DNA of 64,000 nucleotides, taken from assembly GCA_018716485.1 (NCBI GenBank), contig DVJY01000055.1, positions 62,001 through 126,000 on the forward strand. Direction: 5' to 3'. The notes below the pieces were generated by a model that did not search any database, was not told where the DNA came from, and saw only the letters and a list, made by a program, of their open reading frames with translations. The position numbers and the translations under genes were made by a program. This document shows, in pieces, positions 54,016 to 63,387 of this stretch. Each line of letters opens with the position of its first letter. The first letter of the stretch is position 1. Source of the DNA: Candidatus Scybalocola faecipullorum. Lineage in GTDB: Bacteria > Bacillota > Clostridia > Lachnospirales > Lachnospiraceae.

Positions 54016-54044
54016 TTGCAAATTTCATCAATGGACTTTATAAT
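54016..54044 (+). promoter_or_regulatory. Promoter of the hydratase gene
   Basis: TTGCAA, 17 bases, TATAAT, starting 3 bases after the Fur stop and 50 bases before the hydratase start. Confidence 0.7.
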
Positions 54045-54093
54045 AAACATGTATGCCGTTTAAGGCGGCAGTAAATTAAAGGAGGACGAAAGA

Positions 54094-56382
54094 ATGATTG
54101 AACTGACAAAGGGCGGCGCTTATCTGGTCAATGGCACGGAAGTTGTCGAAGACAGTGCAGAAGCGTCAAAAATCATTGAGAGCATGACAGGTCTGGCGCC
54201 GGTCAAAGAAGATGCTGCAAAGCAGACGATGGCCTACAGCATTTTAAAGGCTCACAATACATCGGACAACATGGAACAGCTCAGGATCAGATTTGATAAG
54301 CTGACATCTCACGATATTACTTATGTAGGCATTATCCAGACGGCAAGAGCATCAGGACTGGAAAAATTTCCGATGCCGTATGTGCTGACCAACTGCCACA
54401 ACAGCTTATGTGCCGTAGGCGGAACGATCAATGAAGATGACCATATGTTTGGACTGACATGTGCCAAACGCTACGGCGGCGTATATGTACCGCCTCATCA
54501 GGCTGTCATTCATCAGTTTGCAAGAGAGATGCTGGCCGGCGGCGGAAAGATGATCCTTGGCTCAGACAGCCATACACGCTACGGCGCGCTTGGTACGATG
54601 GCCATGGGCGAGGGCGGACCGGAACTTGTAAAGCAGCTCTTAAATAAAACCTATGATATTAAGATGCCGGGCGTGATCGGCGTTTATATGACAGGAAAAC
54701 CTGTGCCGGGCGTAGGCCCTCAGGATATTGCGCTGGCAATCATCGGAGCAGTTTTTGCCAACGGCTATGTCAATAATAAAGTGATGGAGTTTGTGGGACC
54801 GGGTGTTGCCAATTTAAGTGTTGATTACAGAATCGGCGTTGATGTTATGACAACAGAGACCACATGTCTTTCATCAATCTGGGTGACAGACGATCAGGTA
54901 AAGGAATTCTATGAGATTCACGGACGCAGTGAAGATTTTGCTTATCTGGCGCCGGGCAGCGTGGCTTATTATGACGGCATGATCAAGATTGAATTGGATA
55001 AGATCAAACCGATGATCGCCATGCCGTTCCATCCGAGCAATACATATACGATTGAAGAATTAAATGCCAACCTGATGGACATTCTGGATGACTGCGAGAA
55101 AAAAGCGCTTGTCAGCTTGGATGGCGCTGTGGACTTTACATTAAAAGATAAAGTGATCAACGGAAAACTTTATGTGGAGCAGGGCATCATCGCCGGATGC
55201 GCCGGCGGCGGTTTTGAAAATATTTGCGATGCAGCTGATATTTTAAAGGGCGCCAGCATCGGACCGGATGAATTTACATTAAGCGTTTATCCGGCAAGTA
55301 CGCCGATTTATATGGAACTTGTGAAAAACGGCGCAGTTGCGTCATTGATGGAGACAGGCGCTATCGTGAAGACAGCGTTCTGCGGACCGTGCTTCGGCGC
55401 AGGCGATACGCCGGCCAACAACGCTTTCAGTATCCGTCATTCCACAAGAAACTTCCCGAACCGTGAAGGTTCCAAACTTCAGAGCGGACAGATTGCTTCT
55501 GTAGCGCTGATGGATGCCCGTTCAATCGCTGCTACAGCGGCCAATAAAGGTTTCCTGACAGCGGCTACAGATATTGATGTCAACTATACAAAACCGAAAT
55601 ATTTCTTTGATAAAAATATTTACGCAAACCGTGTCTTTGACAGTAAAGGCGTGGCTGATCCGAGTGTGGAAATTAAATTCGGCCCGAACATTAAAGACTG
55701 GCCGAAGATGGAAGCGCTCACAGACAATTTGATTTTGAAAGTTGTTTCAGAGATCCATGATCCGGTAACGACGACCGATGAGCTGATTCCTTCCGGAGAG
55801 ACATCATCTTACCGTTCAAATCCGCTGAAACTGGCTGAATTTGCCCTTTCCAGAAAAGATCCTGCTTATGTGGGACGCGCAAAGGAGGTTCAGAAAGCGG
55901 AATATGCCCGTGTAGAAGGCAAAGATCCGGGAGAAGCATTTGCGGAAATCGCACCGGTCATCGAAAAAATCAACACTTTTGTATGCCCTAAGCTGTCTGC
56001 AGGCGACTACGGCATCGGAAGTACGATTTTTGCCGTAAAGCCGGGCGACGGTTCAGCCAGAGAGCAGGCGGCTTCATGCCAGAAAGTGCTTGGCGGCTGG
56101 GCAAACATTGCCAACGAATACGCGACAAAGCGTTATCGTTCCAACCTGATCAACTGGGGCATGCTGCCGTTCCTGATCAATGAAGGCGATCTGCCGTTTA
56201 AGAACGGTGATTACTTATTTATCCCGAATATTAAGCAGGCGATCATTGAAAAAGCAACGGAAATCAAAGCCTATGTCGTCGGCGACGAGATGGAGCCGTT
56301 TGTATTGAAGATGGGCGATCTGACAGATGATGAGAGAGAAATTATTCTGAAAGGCTGCCTGATCAATTACTACAGAGGATAA
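54094..56382 (+). CDS. Aconitase family hydratase
   Basis: [4Fe-4S] hydro-lyase, most likely aconitate hydratase, which isomerises citrate to isocitrate. The cluster Cys residues are Cys369 (IAGCAGGG) and Cys430/Cys433 ([10 protein letters not shown]). Other motifs are [16 protein letters not shown], and GDYGIGST in the C-terminal swivel domain. At 762 residues it belongs to the Clostridial hydratase group that is divergent from AcnA and AcnB. With citrate synthase at 38491 it forms an oxidative branch to 2-oxoglutarate. Confidence 0.9.
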   Translation: MIELTKGGAYLVNGTEVVEDSAEASKIIESMTGLAPVKEDAAKQTMAYSILKAHNTSDNMEQLRIRFDKLTSHDITYVGIIQTARASGLEKFPMPYVLTNCHNSLCAVGGTINEDDHMFGLTCAKRYGGVYVPPHQAVIHQFAREMLAGGGKMILGSDSHTRYGALGTMAMGEGGPELVKQLLNKTYDIKMPGVIGVYMTGKPVPGVGPQDIALAIIGAVFANGYVNNKVMEFVGPGVANLSVDYRIGVDVMTTETTCLSSIWVTDDQVKEFYEIHGRSEDFAYLAPGSVAYYDGMIKIELDKIKPMIAMPFHPSNTYTIEELNANLMDILDDCEKKALVSLDGAVDFTLKDKVINGKLYVEQGIIAGCAGGGFENICDAADILKGASIGPDEFTLSVYPASTPIYMELVKNGAVASLMETGAIVKTAFCGPCFGAGDTPANNAFSIRHSTRNFPNREGSKLQSGQIASVALMDARSIAATAANKGFLTAATDIDVNYTKPKYFFDKNIYANRVFDSKGVADPSVEIKFGPNIKDWPKMEALTDNLILKVVSEIHDPVTTTDELIPSGETSSYRSNPLKLAEFALSRKDPAYVGRAKEVQKAEYARVEGKDPGEAFAEIAPVIEKINTFVCPKLSAGDYGIGSTIFAVKPGDGSAREQAASCQKVLGGWANIANEYATKRYRSNLINWGMLPFLINEGDLPFKNGDYLFIPNIKQAIIEKATEIKAYVVGDEMEPFVLKMGDLTDDEREIILKGCLINYYRG

Positions 56383-56442
56383 TGCAGTATAAAGCAATGG
56401 GACGGCTAAGTCCGTCAGAATAAATTCGATGATGATGAAAAA

Positions 56443-56500
56443 GGCCAAAGTATACAGGCGCAGCCGTCAGGGCGTCTGATGCTTTGGCCGATTGATTTTA
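56443..56500 (+). terminator. Terminator after the hydratase gene
   Basis: Outer arms GGCCAAAG and CTTTGGCC enclosing an inner GC-rich stem, then a short T-rich tail (GATTGATTTT). Confidence 0.65.
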
Positions 56501-56571
56501 AACAGTAAATAGTATAAGATAAAGAGTATCAACAGATTATCGGCATGAAAATATAAATCGGAGGCGGATAC

Positions 56572-57541
56572 ATGGGGAATTATTTGAATGTTGGAAATGC
56601 GGGATTTGAAACAATCAGAAAAGGAATATATGTAGATAAAACAGAAATGATTTCGTTTATCAACCATACATTGGGGACAACGGACAAACTGACATGTGTC
56701 AGCAGACCAAGACGATTTGGAAAATCATTTGCAGCCAAAATGTTGTGTGCTTATTATGATAAAAGCTGTGATTCCCATGCACTGTTTGATGGACTTGCAA
56801 TATCAAAGGATGAAACGTATGAGAAGTATTTGAACAAATATGCTTTATAATATTGCTGATGTCAGAGGATGCAGATTTATTTTTATTATTGATGAGTGGG
56901 ATGCTTTGTTTCGGGAAAACCAGGAAGATACCCGTCTGCAGGAATCGTATGTGGGATTCACTGAAAAGGAAGTAGAGGGTCTCTGTGAAAAATATCATAT
57001 GAAATTCGCGGAAATGCAAAAATGGTATGATGGATATTCTTTCAGTAAAGTTAAATCAATATACAGTCCGAATTCAGTGATAGAGGCAATTAAAAATGAG
57101 GAAATCAGTAACTATTGGACTCAGTCAGAAACGTATGAATCTTTAAAAATATATATTGAAATGGATGAAGATGGCTTGAAAGAGGCAGTCATTCAAATGC
57201 TTGGGGGATCAAAGATTAAAATTGATGCGGCAACATTCCAGAATGATATGACGACGATTAAATGCCGGGATGACGTATTGACGCTGCTGATTCATCTGGG
57301 CTATCTGGCATATGATACTGAAAATAAATCTGCGTATATACCGAATGAGGAAGTGCGGGAAGAATTTATCCGGGCGCTGACGACGGGAAAAAAAGTGGAA
57401 TAAGACAAACCAAGGGGCTATAGAGCAGATTAAAAATAAGGATTATCCGCAGATATTGAAGGATTATGGCGGGGACGTTCTTTTAGCAAGTCCTCTCATT
57501 CTGTTATTGGAAACTTTATTATATGACAAACGGAGTATATA
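56572..57541 (+). pseudogene. Remnant of an AAA-ATPase-like / PD-(D/E)XK nuclease family gene
   Basis: Pieces of one family (PF09820 AAA-ATPase_like plus PDDEXK_9) appear in order but with missing parts. 56572-56850 encodes the start and P-loop region (YVDKTEMISFI, SRPRRFGKS). 56840-57403, in another frame, resumes at RGCRFIFIIDEWDALFRE, then jumps to YVGFTEKEVEGLCEKYHM, with about 60 residues missing, and continues to YIPNEEVREEF. A third frame (57417 onward) has AIEQIKNKDYPQILKDYGGD, the C-terminal tail, after another loss. At least three deletions or frameshifts make it non-functional. Confidence 0.8.
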
Positions 57542-57606
57542 AAATTTCAGAAAAAGATAAAACAAAGAATCTCCGAAACCCATGATCGATTTTCAATACC
57601 CATGGC

Positions 57607-58281
57607 TTATATCCTGTAATGCCCTGTAATATCATCCCGTTTTTCAAGAATATCTTCTTCATATCGAGCCTGAAAACGGCCGTTATGGTGGATTACATAA
57701 GGGATGCCCCGGCTGTTTCTCTGATCGGAGACGATACCGATGTGATTTTGAAAAACAACGATATCCCCGCCCTGCCATGCGCTGATGTCATGAACATCGG
57801 TTGTCAGAGCAATGGCCGTGTGGTCAAAATAAACTTTCAGATTGGCAACTCTGCGGAAGTCTATGCGGATATCCGGTGTATCAATAGAATAATCCTCAGG
57901 GTGAGCAGTGACATCATCGTAAACAAGCTGCATGAGGTCGTAACCGGCGTTTTTTAGAGCATTGGCTACAACATCTGTGCATACACCATAGTTATCATCA
58001 GGATAGCCGGAAGCATAATATTTGCTTTTATAAATCGGCTTTTGAGCAATGTAGCTGCGTGCGCTCATTAAAATATCGGTCTGGTCATCAATGCCGTCGC
58101 CATCCATATCGATGGAACTTTGAATTTCGGGAATTCCGAAATCCGCATTGCTGTGGTCGTGAACCGGTGTGGTGTCCGGCCCTGTGAAAAAATATCTGAA
58201 ATGCCATAGAAAACATACGGCGGCCATCAGAATGATGATTGCAGCAGTTATCTGTAATTTCTTTGTTCTGGACATTGACAT
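57607..58281 (-). CDS. DUF1287 domain-containing exported protein
   Basis: 224 residues with an N-terminal membrane anchor or signal (about residues 9-29). An EF-hand-like DMDGDGIDDQTDI (about 58-70) may bind calcium. The DUF1287 region follows: YGVCTDVVANALKNAGYDL, IDFRRVANLKVYF, GDIVVFQNHIGIVSD and YVIHHNG, whose Cys and His pattern resembles NlpC/P60-like cysteine hydrolases. The substrate is unknown, perhaps the cell wall. The start at 58281 has GAGGAGG 5 bases upstream. Confidence 0.85.
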   Translation of the reverse strand: MSMSRTKKLQITAAIIILMAAVCFLWHFRYFFTGPDTTPVHDHSNADFGIPEIQSSIDMDGDGIDDQTDILMSARSYIAQKPIYKSKYYASGYPDDNYGVCTDVVANALKNAGYDLMQLVYDDVTAHPEDYSIDTPDIRIDFRRVANLKVYFDHTAIALTTDVHDISAWQGGDIVVFQNHIGIVSDQRNSRGIPYVIHHNGRFQARYEEDILEKRDDITGHYRI

Positions 58282-58299
58282 CGTTTCCTCCTCAAATGA

Positions 58300-58328
58300 T
58301 TGAATTTATATATTGTTTAATATATAAT
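58300..58328 (+). promoter_or_regulatory. Promoter of the zinc-ribbon membrane protein gene
   Basis: TTGAAT, 17 bases, TATAAT in an A+T-rich stretch between divergent genes. Confidence 0.6.
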
Positions 58329-58383
58329 AGAAAATGTATCAGAAAATGTCAAAATATTTACTTTTGGGAGGGGGAATTGGATC

Positions 58384-59742
58384 ATGTTTTGTCCAAACTG
58401 CGGCAAAGAAACGCCGGATCATTCCACGTTTTGCAGCCATTGCGGATATAAGTTGGATGCACAGATGCCTTCGGGACAGGAAGAGCCTAAGATACCGCCA
58501 TTTTCAGAAAATAATCAGATGCCGGATCACAGAAAACAGGGTACCAAAAAGATATTTGTGCTGATCGGCGCCGGGATCGCTGTGATCGCGGTCATTGTGG
58601 CAGCTGTTATATTTTTTGCGGGGCGGCCGATGACTGTCCGGCTGAATGATTATGTGACGTTCAGTTTTACTGGCTATAACACGGCAGGTTATGCTTCTGC
58701 CGATTTTGACCGGCAGGCATTTTACAAAGATTATGCCGGGAAGATCAAATATGAGGCGCCGGAAGGCTATGGTGAGATGGACGATAATACTATTTGTGAG
58801 ATGTTTCTGAATGCCTGTGTTTACGGTCAGTTAAATGAGACTTCCGATCTTTCCAACGGCGATGAAGTTCAGTATATATGGTCGTGTAATGACTCGGCGG
58901 CGGACACACAATTTCATGTAAAGCTTTCTTACAAGGATATGACTGAAAAAGTCGAAGGGCTGGAAGAACCGGAAGAAGTGGATCCGTTTGAGCATGTTGA
59001 GATGGTTTATTCCGGTACAGCGCCTTACGGATCGGCCTCAGTCAATGTGAACGGCGATGAGGACTATTTGTATGATATCAGCTTTGAGGTCAGTCCGTCA
59101 AGCGGACTTTCCAACGGCGATACGGTGACGGTCACTGCGTCAGGCTACAGCGGCGATGACGCGCTGCTTGGCAGTTATGGGGTCACGCTGTCCAATACTG
59201 AAAGCAGTTTTACGGTAGAAGGACTGGCAAAATATGTGACATCGCTGGAAGAAGTCAGCGATGATGCGCTGGCGCAGATGCAGGCACAGAGCGAAGACGT
59301 GATCCGGGCGGACGAAGCCAGAGGAAACGCGGAGAATGTAACGCTGGACAATTTGACCTATATGGGCAGTTATCTTTTATCTGCGAAAAATCCGGATTCG
59401 GTTTATGGAGCATTTGATATGCTTTATATGGTTTACAGGAAGGATCTGACCTTCCATTATGATGAGGAAGGATTCACCGATACACTGTCCTGCTATTATA
59501 CGGTACGGTTTGACGATCTGACAGTCAGCGGCGGCACGGTTTCGGTTGATCTGATGAATTATACGGAAACTTCTGCATCTTTTGATTATTCGGTGCAGTA
59601 CGGCGAAGAGACATATGAAACAGACGGATATTATGTTAATGGATATGAGACATTAGACGATGCCTTTAATGAATGTGTTGCTGTGAATATGGATATATAC
59701 AATTACCAGTCAAGTATAGAAGAAGCTTCAGAATCAGAATAG
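58384..59742 (+). CDS. Zinc-ribbon membrane protein of unknown function
   Basis: 452 residues. An N-terminal zinc ribbon has Cys3, Cys6, Cys17 and Cys20 (CPNCGKETPDHSTFCSHCG), then a short linker, one membrane span (about 56-80) and a large acidic extracytoplasmic part rich in Asp, Glu, Ser and Tyr. Two segments (about 110-185 and 310-445) look like related beta-rich modules around a central Ig-like region (SSGLSNGDTVTVTASGYSGDD). This layout is common in Clostridia, but its role is unknown. Strong GGGAGGGGG upstream. Confidence 0.8.
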   Translation: MFCPNCGKETPDHSTFCSHCGYKLDAQMPSGQEEPKIPPFSENNQMPDHRKQGTKKIFVLIGAGIAVIAVIVAAVIFFAGRPMTVRLNDYVTFSFTGYNTAGYASADFDRQAFYKDYAGKIKYEAPEGYGEMDDNTICEMFLNACVYGQLNETSDLSNGDEVQYIWSCNDSAADTQFHVKLSYKDMTEKVEGLEEPEEVDPFEHVEMVYSGTAPYGSASVNVNGDEDYLYDISFEVSPSSGLSNGDTVTVTASGYSGDDALLGSYGVTLSNTESSFTVEGLAKYVTSLEEVSDDALAQMQAQSEDVIRADEARGNAENVTLDNLTYMGSYLLSAKNPDSVYGAFDMLYMVYRKDLTFHYDEEGFTDTLSCYYTVRFDDLTVSGGTVSVDLMNYTETSASFDYSVQYGEETYETDGYYVNGYETLDDAFNECVAVNMDIYNYQSSIEEASESE

Positions 59743-59762
59743 AAGTAAGATGTAATTTGGCA

Positions 59763-59804
59763 GGCAGCGTATCGGCGGCCAATACCGGTGCGCTGCCCTT
59801 TTTC
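59763..59804 (+). terminator. Terminator between the zinc-ribbon gene and crcB
   Basis: Outer arms GGCAGCG and CGCTGCC with an inner CGG/CCG pair, followed by CTTTTTCT. Confidence 0.8.
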
Positions 59805-59831
59805 TGTCAGATTTTACAGGAGGTGTCAGAG

Positions 59832-60197
59832 ATGTTGGATTGTCTTGCCGTCGGCATCGGCGGTTTTATCGGTTCTGTGTGCAGATATCTTGTCGGGAAA
59901 ATACCAATTAAAAATCCGGCGGGATTTCCGATCAATACATTTTTAATTAATATTGCAGGGGCTTTTGTTATTGGCTGTCTTGCGGCGGCAGCAGCAAAAA
60001 ACAGTGATATTTCCCCAAGGCTGATGCTGTTTCTTAAAGTGGGGCTGTGCGGCGGATTCACAACCTTTTCCACATTTTCGCTGGAAACAGAAACGCTGCT
60101 GCGCTCCGGCAATGTGATCACGGCAGCGATTTATATTGCTGCCAGTGTCGGCATAGGCATTGCGGCAGCAGCACTGCCGCAGCTTTTTATAAAATAG
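59832..60197 (+). CDS. crcB: Fluoride channel CrcB (FluC)
   Basis: Four-span fluoride-specific channel of 121 residues. Diagnostic segments are GGFIGSVCRYLVG, PINTFLINIAGAFVIG (pore Asn) and GLCGGFTTFSTFSLE (pore Phe box and TTFST). The start at 59832 follows AGGAGGTG. FluC works as a dual-topology dimer, or as two paralogs; only one copy is seen here. No fluoride riboswitch was recognised upstream. Confidence 0.93.
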   Translation: MLDCLAVGIGGFIGSVCRYLVGKIPIKNPAGFPINTFLINIAGAFVIGCLAAAAAKNSDISPRLMLFLKVGLCGGFTTFSTFSLETETLLRSGNVITAAIYIAASVGIGIAAAALPQLFIK

Positions 60198-60254
60198 AAA
60201 ATTATTTGACTGTATGGCGGGGGTTCGTTAAAATAAAATGCAGAGGTGAAATAT

Positions 60255-61865
60255 ATGGAAAAAAAGAATGAGGTATTCAGCCTGCTGTACCCGGAAGGAT
60301 ATACAAATGAAGATAAAGAACAGCATCAAATGAAAAATTATGATTTTATTCAGGCGCTGACGATTGATGATATGATTATTTTGCCAAAAAGTGAATATTT
60401 GGGAGGCACAAGCGATCTGAGCGGCTATTTTACGACGGATACAAAAGTGCTCAGATATCGTCTGGATATTGTCAGCGACCTTGTGGAGCATAAGGAAACA
60501 TATGATATTTTTATGAAAGCGATCCCGATCATACAAAATATATCGGAACTGCGGAAAATTATGAGCAGAAATTTTACAGTGGAATCATCGCTGTCGTCTA
60601 TCCGCATTCTGGAAATGTATGAGGAGATTGTCGATCTTTTTTATGACGGACTGAAGAACTGTACATTTCAGTCTGAAGGTATGCGCCGTTTTCAGAAGAA
60701 ACTTCAGGAGATTGCTGAAGGCGAAGAATACCGGAATCTGAAATCTGATCTGGGGAAAATGCAGGTGGATTTCGGAGCCCTTAAGAGCGTGACAGTGGGC
60801 ATCAATTTGGATGAGATGCTACAGGCAAAGGAAGCCGGCGTAATCTCCATTAATCGGGAGCCGTTTCGTTCAGGAGACCTGATGGTTAAACTTTTGAAAA
60901 AGAAAAAAGACAGTTTTCTCGGGCTGACGCCGATGATCGGCCTTGGCAGAAATCTGCATCAGGGCGAATCCGCATCGGTGAATCAAAGTATACAGATCGC
61001 GCTGACATCGATTTTTCATAAAGCTATCCGCCAGTTTGAGCCGCTTGTGCAAAAATACTTTGCGGCGAGTACAGCCTTTTTTGTGCAGCTGCTTGATGAT
61101 ATCCGTTTTCTGACTTCCGGTGTGAAGTTTATTTATGAAATGAGAGAGATGGGCTTTGATATGTGTAAGCCGGAAGTGGCTGAAATCGAAGAAAAGAAAT
61201 GTGATTTAAAGCAGGTTTACAACCCGAAGCTGGCGCGCAGTATGGTGGAAAAGACGATTGTGTCCAATGAATTTACATTTGATGACCGGGGGCGGTTTTA
61301 TCTTGTGACCGGCCCGAACCACGGCGGAAAATCGATTTTTGCATATTCTATCGGCATGGCACAGGCCATTTTTCAGCTGGGACTTTATGTGCCGGCCGCC
61401 AGCGCCCTTATGAGCCCGGTAACGGGGATATTCACCCATTTTCCGACAAATGATGAGGATAACTTCGGAAAAGGCCGTCTTGAAAGCGAATGTGCCCGGC
61501 TTTCGGAAATTTTGAAAGAACTGAGTGATACGGATATGCTGCTGATGGATGAATCATTTTCCAGTACGAGCGGACTTGAGGCGGGCTATATTGCCTCGGA
61601 AGTGCTGACAGGCATTGGGGTAATCGGCTGCGGCGGCATTTATGTGACGCATATTCATGACCTGTCCATGCAGGTCGGCGACTATAACACTCACCCGCAG
61701 AACAAAGGAAAAATTGATAACCTTGTAGCTGTGATGAAGGACAGCGATCACGGAATCCGGAGTTACCATGTCATGCGTACGGTGCCGGATGGATTAAGCT
61801 ACGCAAAGGATATTGCCGGTCAGTATGGCCTCAATCTGGAATCGATTTTGAAAAGCCACGGCTGA
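60255..61865 (+). CDS. MutS-related ATPase domain protein (no mismatch-recognition domain)
   Basis: 536 residues. The C-terminal third is a MutS-type ABC ATPase: Walker A TGPNHGGKS near residue 353, and Walker B DMLLMDESFSST. The N-terminal part is helical and resembles the core/lever region, but no MutS domain I (FxE mismatch motif) and no Smr nuclease domain are present. This orphan class is common in Lachnospiraceae and its function is unknown. The start at 60255 follows AGAGGTGA; GTG at 60246 is rejected. It convergently meets the DUF1576 gene. Confidence 0.85.
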   Translation: MEKKNEVFSLLYPEGYTNEDKEQHQMKNYDFIQALTIDDMIILPKSEYLGGTSDLSGYFTTDTKVLRYRLDIVSDLVEHKETYDIFMKAIPIIQNISELRKIMSRNFTVESSLSSIRILEMYEEIVDLFYDGLKNCTFQSEGMRRFQKKLQEIAEGEEYRNLKSDLGKMQVDFGALKSVTVGINLDEMLQAKEAGVISINREPFRSGDLMVKLLKKKKDSFLGLTPMIGLGRNLHQGESASVNQSIQIALTSIFHKAIRQFEPLVQKYFAASTAFFVQLLDDIRFLTSGVKFIYEMREMGFDMCKPEVAEIEEKKCDLKQVYNPKLARSMVEKTIVSNEFTFDDRGRFYLVTGPNHGGKSIFAYSIGMAQAIFQLGLYVPAASALMSPVTGIFTHFPTNDEDNFGKGRLESECARLSEILKELSDTDMLLMDESFSSTSGLEAGYIASEVLTGIGVIGCGGIYVTHIHDLSMQVGDYNTHPQNKGKIDNLVAVMKDSDHGIRSYHVMRTVPDGLSYAKDIAGQYGLNLESILKSHG

Positions 61866-61897
61866 AAGCTGCCTGACCGAAGCCGCTGACAGCTTTC
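61864..61897. terminator. Weak hairpin between converging genes
   Basis: GAAAGCTG and CAGCTTTC with an 18-base loop and no T-run; a possible weak bidirectional terminator. Confidence 0.35.
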
Positions 61898-61900
61898 GTC

Positions 61901-63205
61901 CTAAAAGACGTCTTCTTTGGCGCGGGCTCTCCGGTCTTCAAAACTGTTGATGACAGGGACGAGAAATGTGGCGATGAGTCCGCCGGCAAAGCCGTTATTG
62001 TAAAGATTCATGCCATTGTTGATGACACCGATGTTCAGTGCAAGACAGGCATGGAGAAATCCGGCGGCAATACCGAAAATAATGCCGTATTTCCCGGCAA
62101 TAGGCGCCAGTGTCGTTGAAAAGAGGGCGGCAAGTATGACTGAAGGGTCTGTGATATGCCGGCTGGCCGGCAGTGTGGAAAGCCATACGCCGAACATGAT
62201 CGGGGCTATGTTGCGCAGATGCTTTCCTGTGGCAGAGAAGCCGACGATTGTAAAGATGCCGCCCAGTGTCGGGCCGTTAAGCTGGGCTCCGGCAGTGATC
62301 ACAAACAGTGTGGCGAAGGCGCCGTTGACGGCCATATTGATCAATGAGGCGCCGAGACCTTCCTCGGCAAAATAATCTGTGCCTGCCAATCCGGGATGTT
62401 TTAAAATATCGATATATTTTTTAAAAACCGAACGGGAACGTTCGGCAATTATGCCGATGATTAATAAAATGGCGAAAAAGCCAAACATAATAATTATAAA
62501 AAGCGTGTTATTTCCCGAGGACCATATTTCACGGGACTCTACATCAAGTCCAAAAGCTTTAAAGACGGATACAACAATGGTGGCAATCAGTCCGGAAGCA
62601 AAACCGACATTGTACAGAGAAAAACCCCTGTGGGCATAAAATAAGTGTGTTGCGAGGGGAGGAAGGCAGAAGCCCATCACGATGCCGACAAAAATACTGA
62701 AAATCAATGCCAGAGGCGCCGGAAAATGCTGAATATATATAATTTCAGTAATAATCGGAGAGAGGCTTGTACCGTAAAAACCTACATAGATATATTTGGA
62801 AGGGTGCTGGCGGTGAAAACAGGCATATAAGATGACGCCTAACAGGATAGACCATATGTTGATAATGTTTTTACCGAATAGTGAAAATCCCATCATCAAA
62901 AAGATGGAAGTCACTGCAGCGCCGGTGAGTTCTATTTTTAAACAGTAAAGAATGGCGATGCTTGTTAAGGTGAGCAGACTGGCGTTGATAAATGCGGCGC
63001 CGATGCCTCCAAGCTGGATATAGTCTGTGATAAGAAAATCGGGTTCCCGCAGGATGGTGATGATCCCTTCAATAATTTCGTCAGGCGGAGAAGCAAAAAA
63101 TCCGACAATAAAAAAATAACATGGAAAGAGACACAGAATAAGAAACTGATGATTTCTGGATAGTCGGATGGCGGGAGTGACAGACTCTTTTTTTTCGAGT
63201 TCCAT
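61901..63205 (-). CDS. DUF1576 polytopic membrane protein with internal duplication
   Basis: 434 residues, at least ten hydrophobic segments. Two halves are clearly homologous: residues 61-215 and 277-420. Matching motifs are GFSLFGKNIINI (106-117) with GFSATGKHLRNI (322-333), SLYNVGFASGLIAT (196-209) with NLYNNGFAGGLIAT (400-413), and GIGAAFINAS with GLGASLINMA. This is the layout of many secondary transporters. The substrate is unknown. AGGAGG precedes the ATG; it stands alone. Confidence 0.85.
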   Translation of the reverse strand: MELEKKESVTPAIRLSRNHQFLILCLFPCYFFIVGFFASPPDEIIEGIITILREPDFLITDYIQLGGIGAAFINASLLTLTSIAILYCLKIELTGAAVTSIFLMMGFSLFGKNIINIWSILLGVILYACFHRQHPSKYIYVGFYGTSLSPIITEIIYIQHFPAPLALIFSIFVGIVMGFCLPPLATHLFYAHRGFSLYNVGFASGLIATIVVSVFKAFGLDVESREIWSSGNNTLFIIIMFGFFAILLIIGIIAERSRSVFKKYIDILKHPGLAGTDYFAEEGLGASLINMAVNGAFATLFVITAGAQLNGPTLGGIFTIVGFSATGKHLRNIAPIMFGVWLSTLPASRHITDPSVILAALFSTTLAPIAGKYGIIFGIAAGFLHACLALNIGVINNGMNLYNNGFAGGLIATFLVPVINSFEDRRARAKEDVF

Positions 63206-63251
63206 GAATACCTCCTGTCATAAAAGAAACAAAAAACATAATTACACAGTT

Positions 63252-63280
63252 ATTATATATAATTCGTGTACATGCCGCAA
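63252..63280 (-). promoter_or_regulatory. Possible promoter of the DUF1576 gene
   Basis: On the minus strand: TTGCGG, 17 bases, TATAAT. The -10 is perfect and the -35 is partial. Confidence 0.45.
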
Positions 63281-63307
63281 GGGGCAAATATAAACATTGA
63301 TCATAAG

Positions 63308-63365
63308 AAAAGCATATCTCCGAAAAGGGTTCTGCAGACAGAACCTCTTTCGGGATATGCTTTTT
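63308..63365. terminator. Bidirectional terminator downstream of argG
   Basis: Long hairpin with outer arms AAAAGCATATC and GATATGCTTTTT, plus inner CGAAA/TTTCG and GGTTCTG/CAGAACC pairs. It mainly ends the minus-strand argG transcript. Confidence 0.85.
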
Positions 63366-63387
63366 ATAATGTCAGCATAGTCCGCTT

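Noticed and set aside
59743-59831. Fluoride riboswitch before crcB
   Set aside because: The only structure is a GC-rich terminator hairpin with a T-run; no crcB-motif core was recognised.
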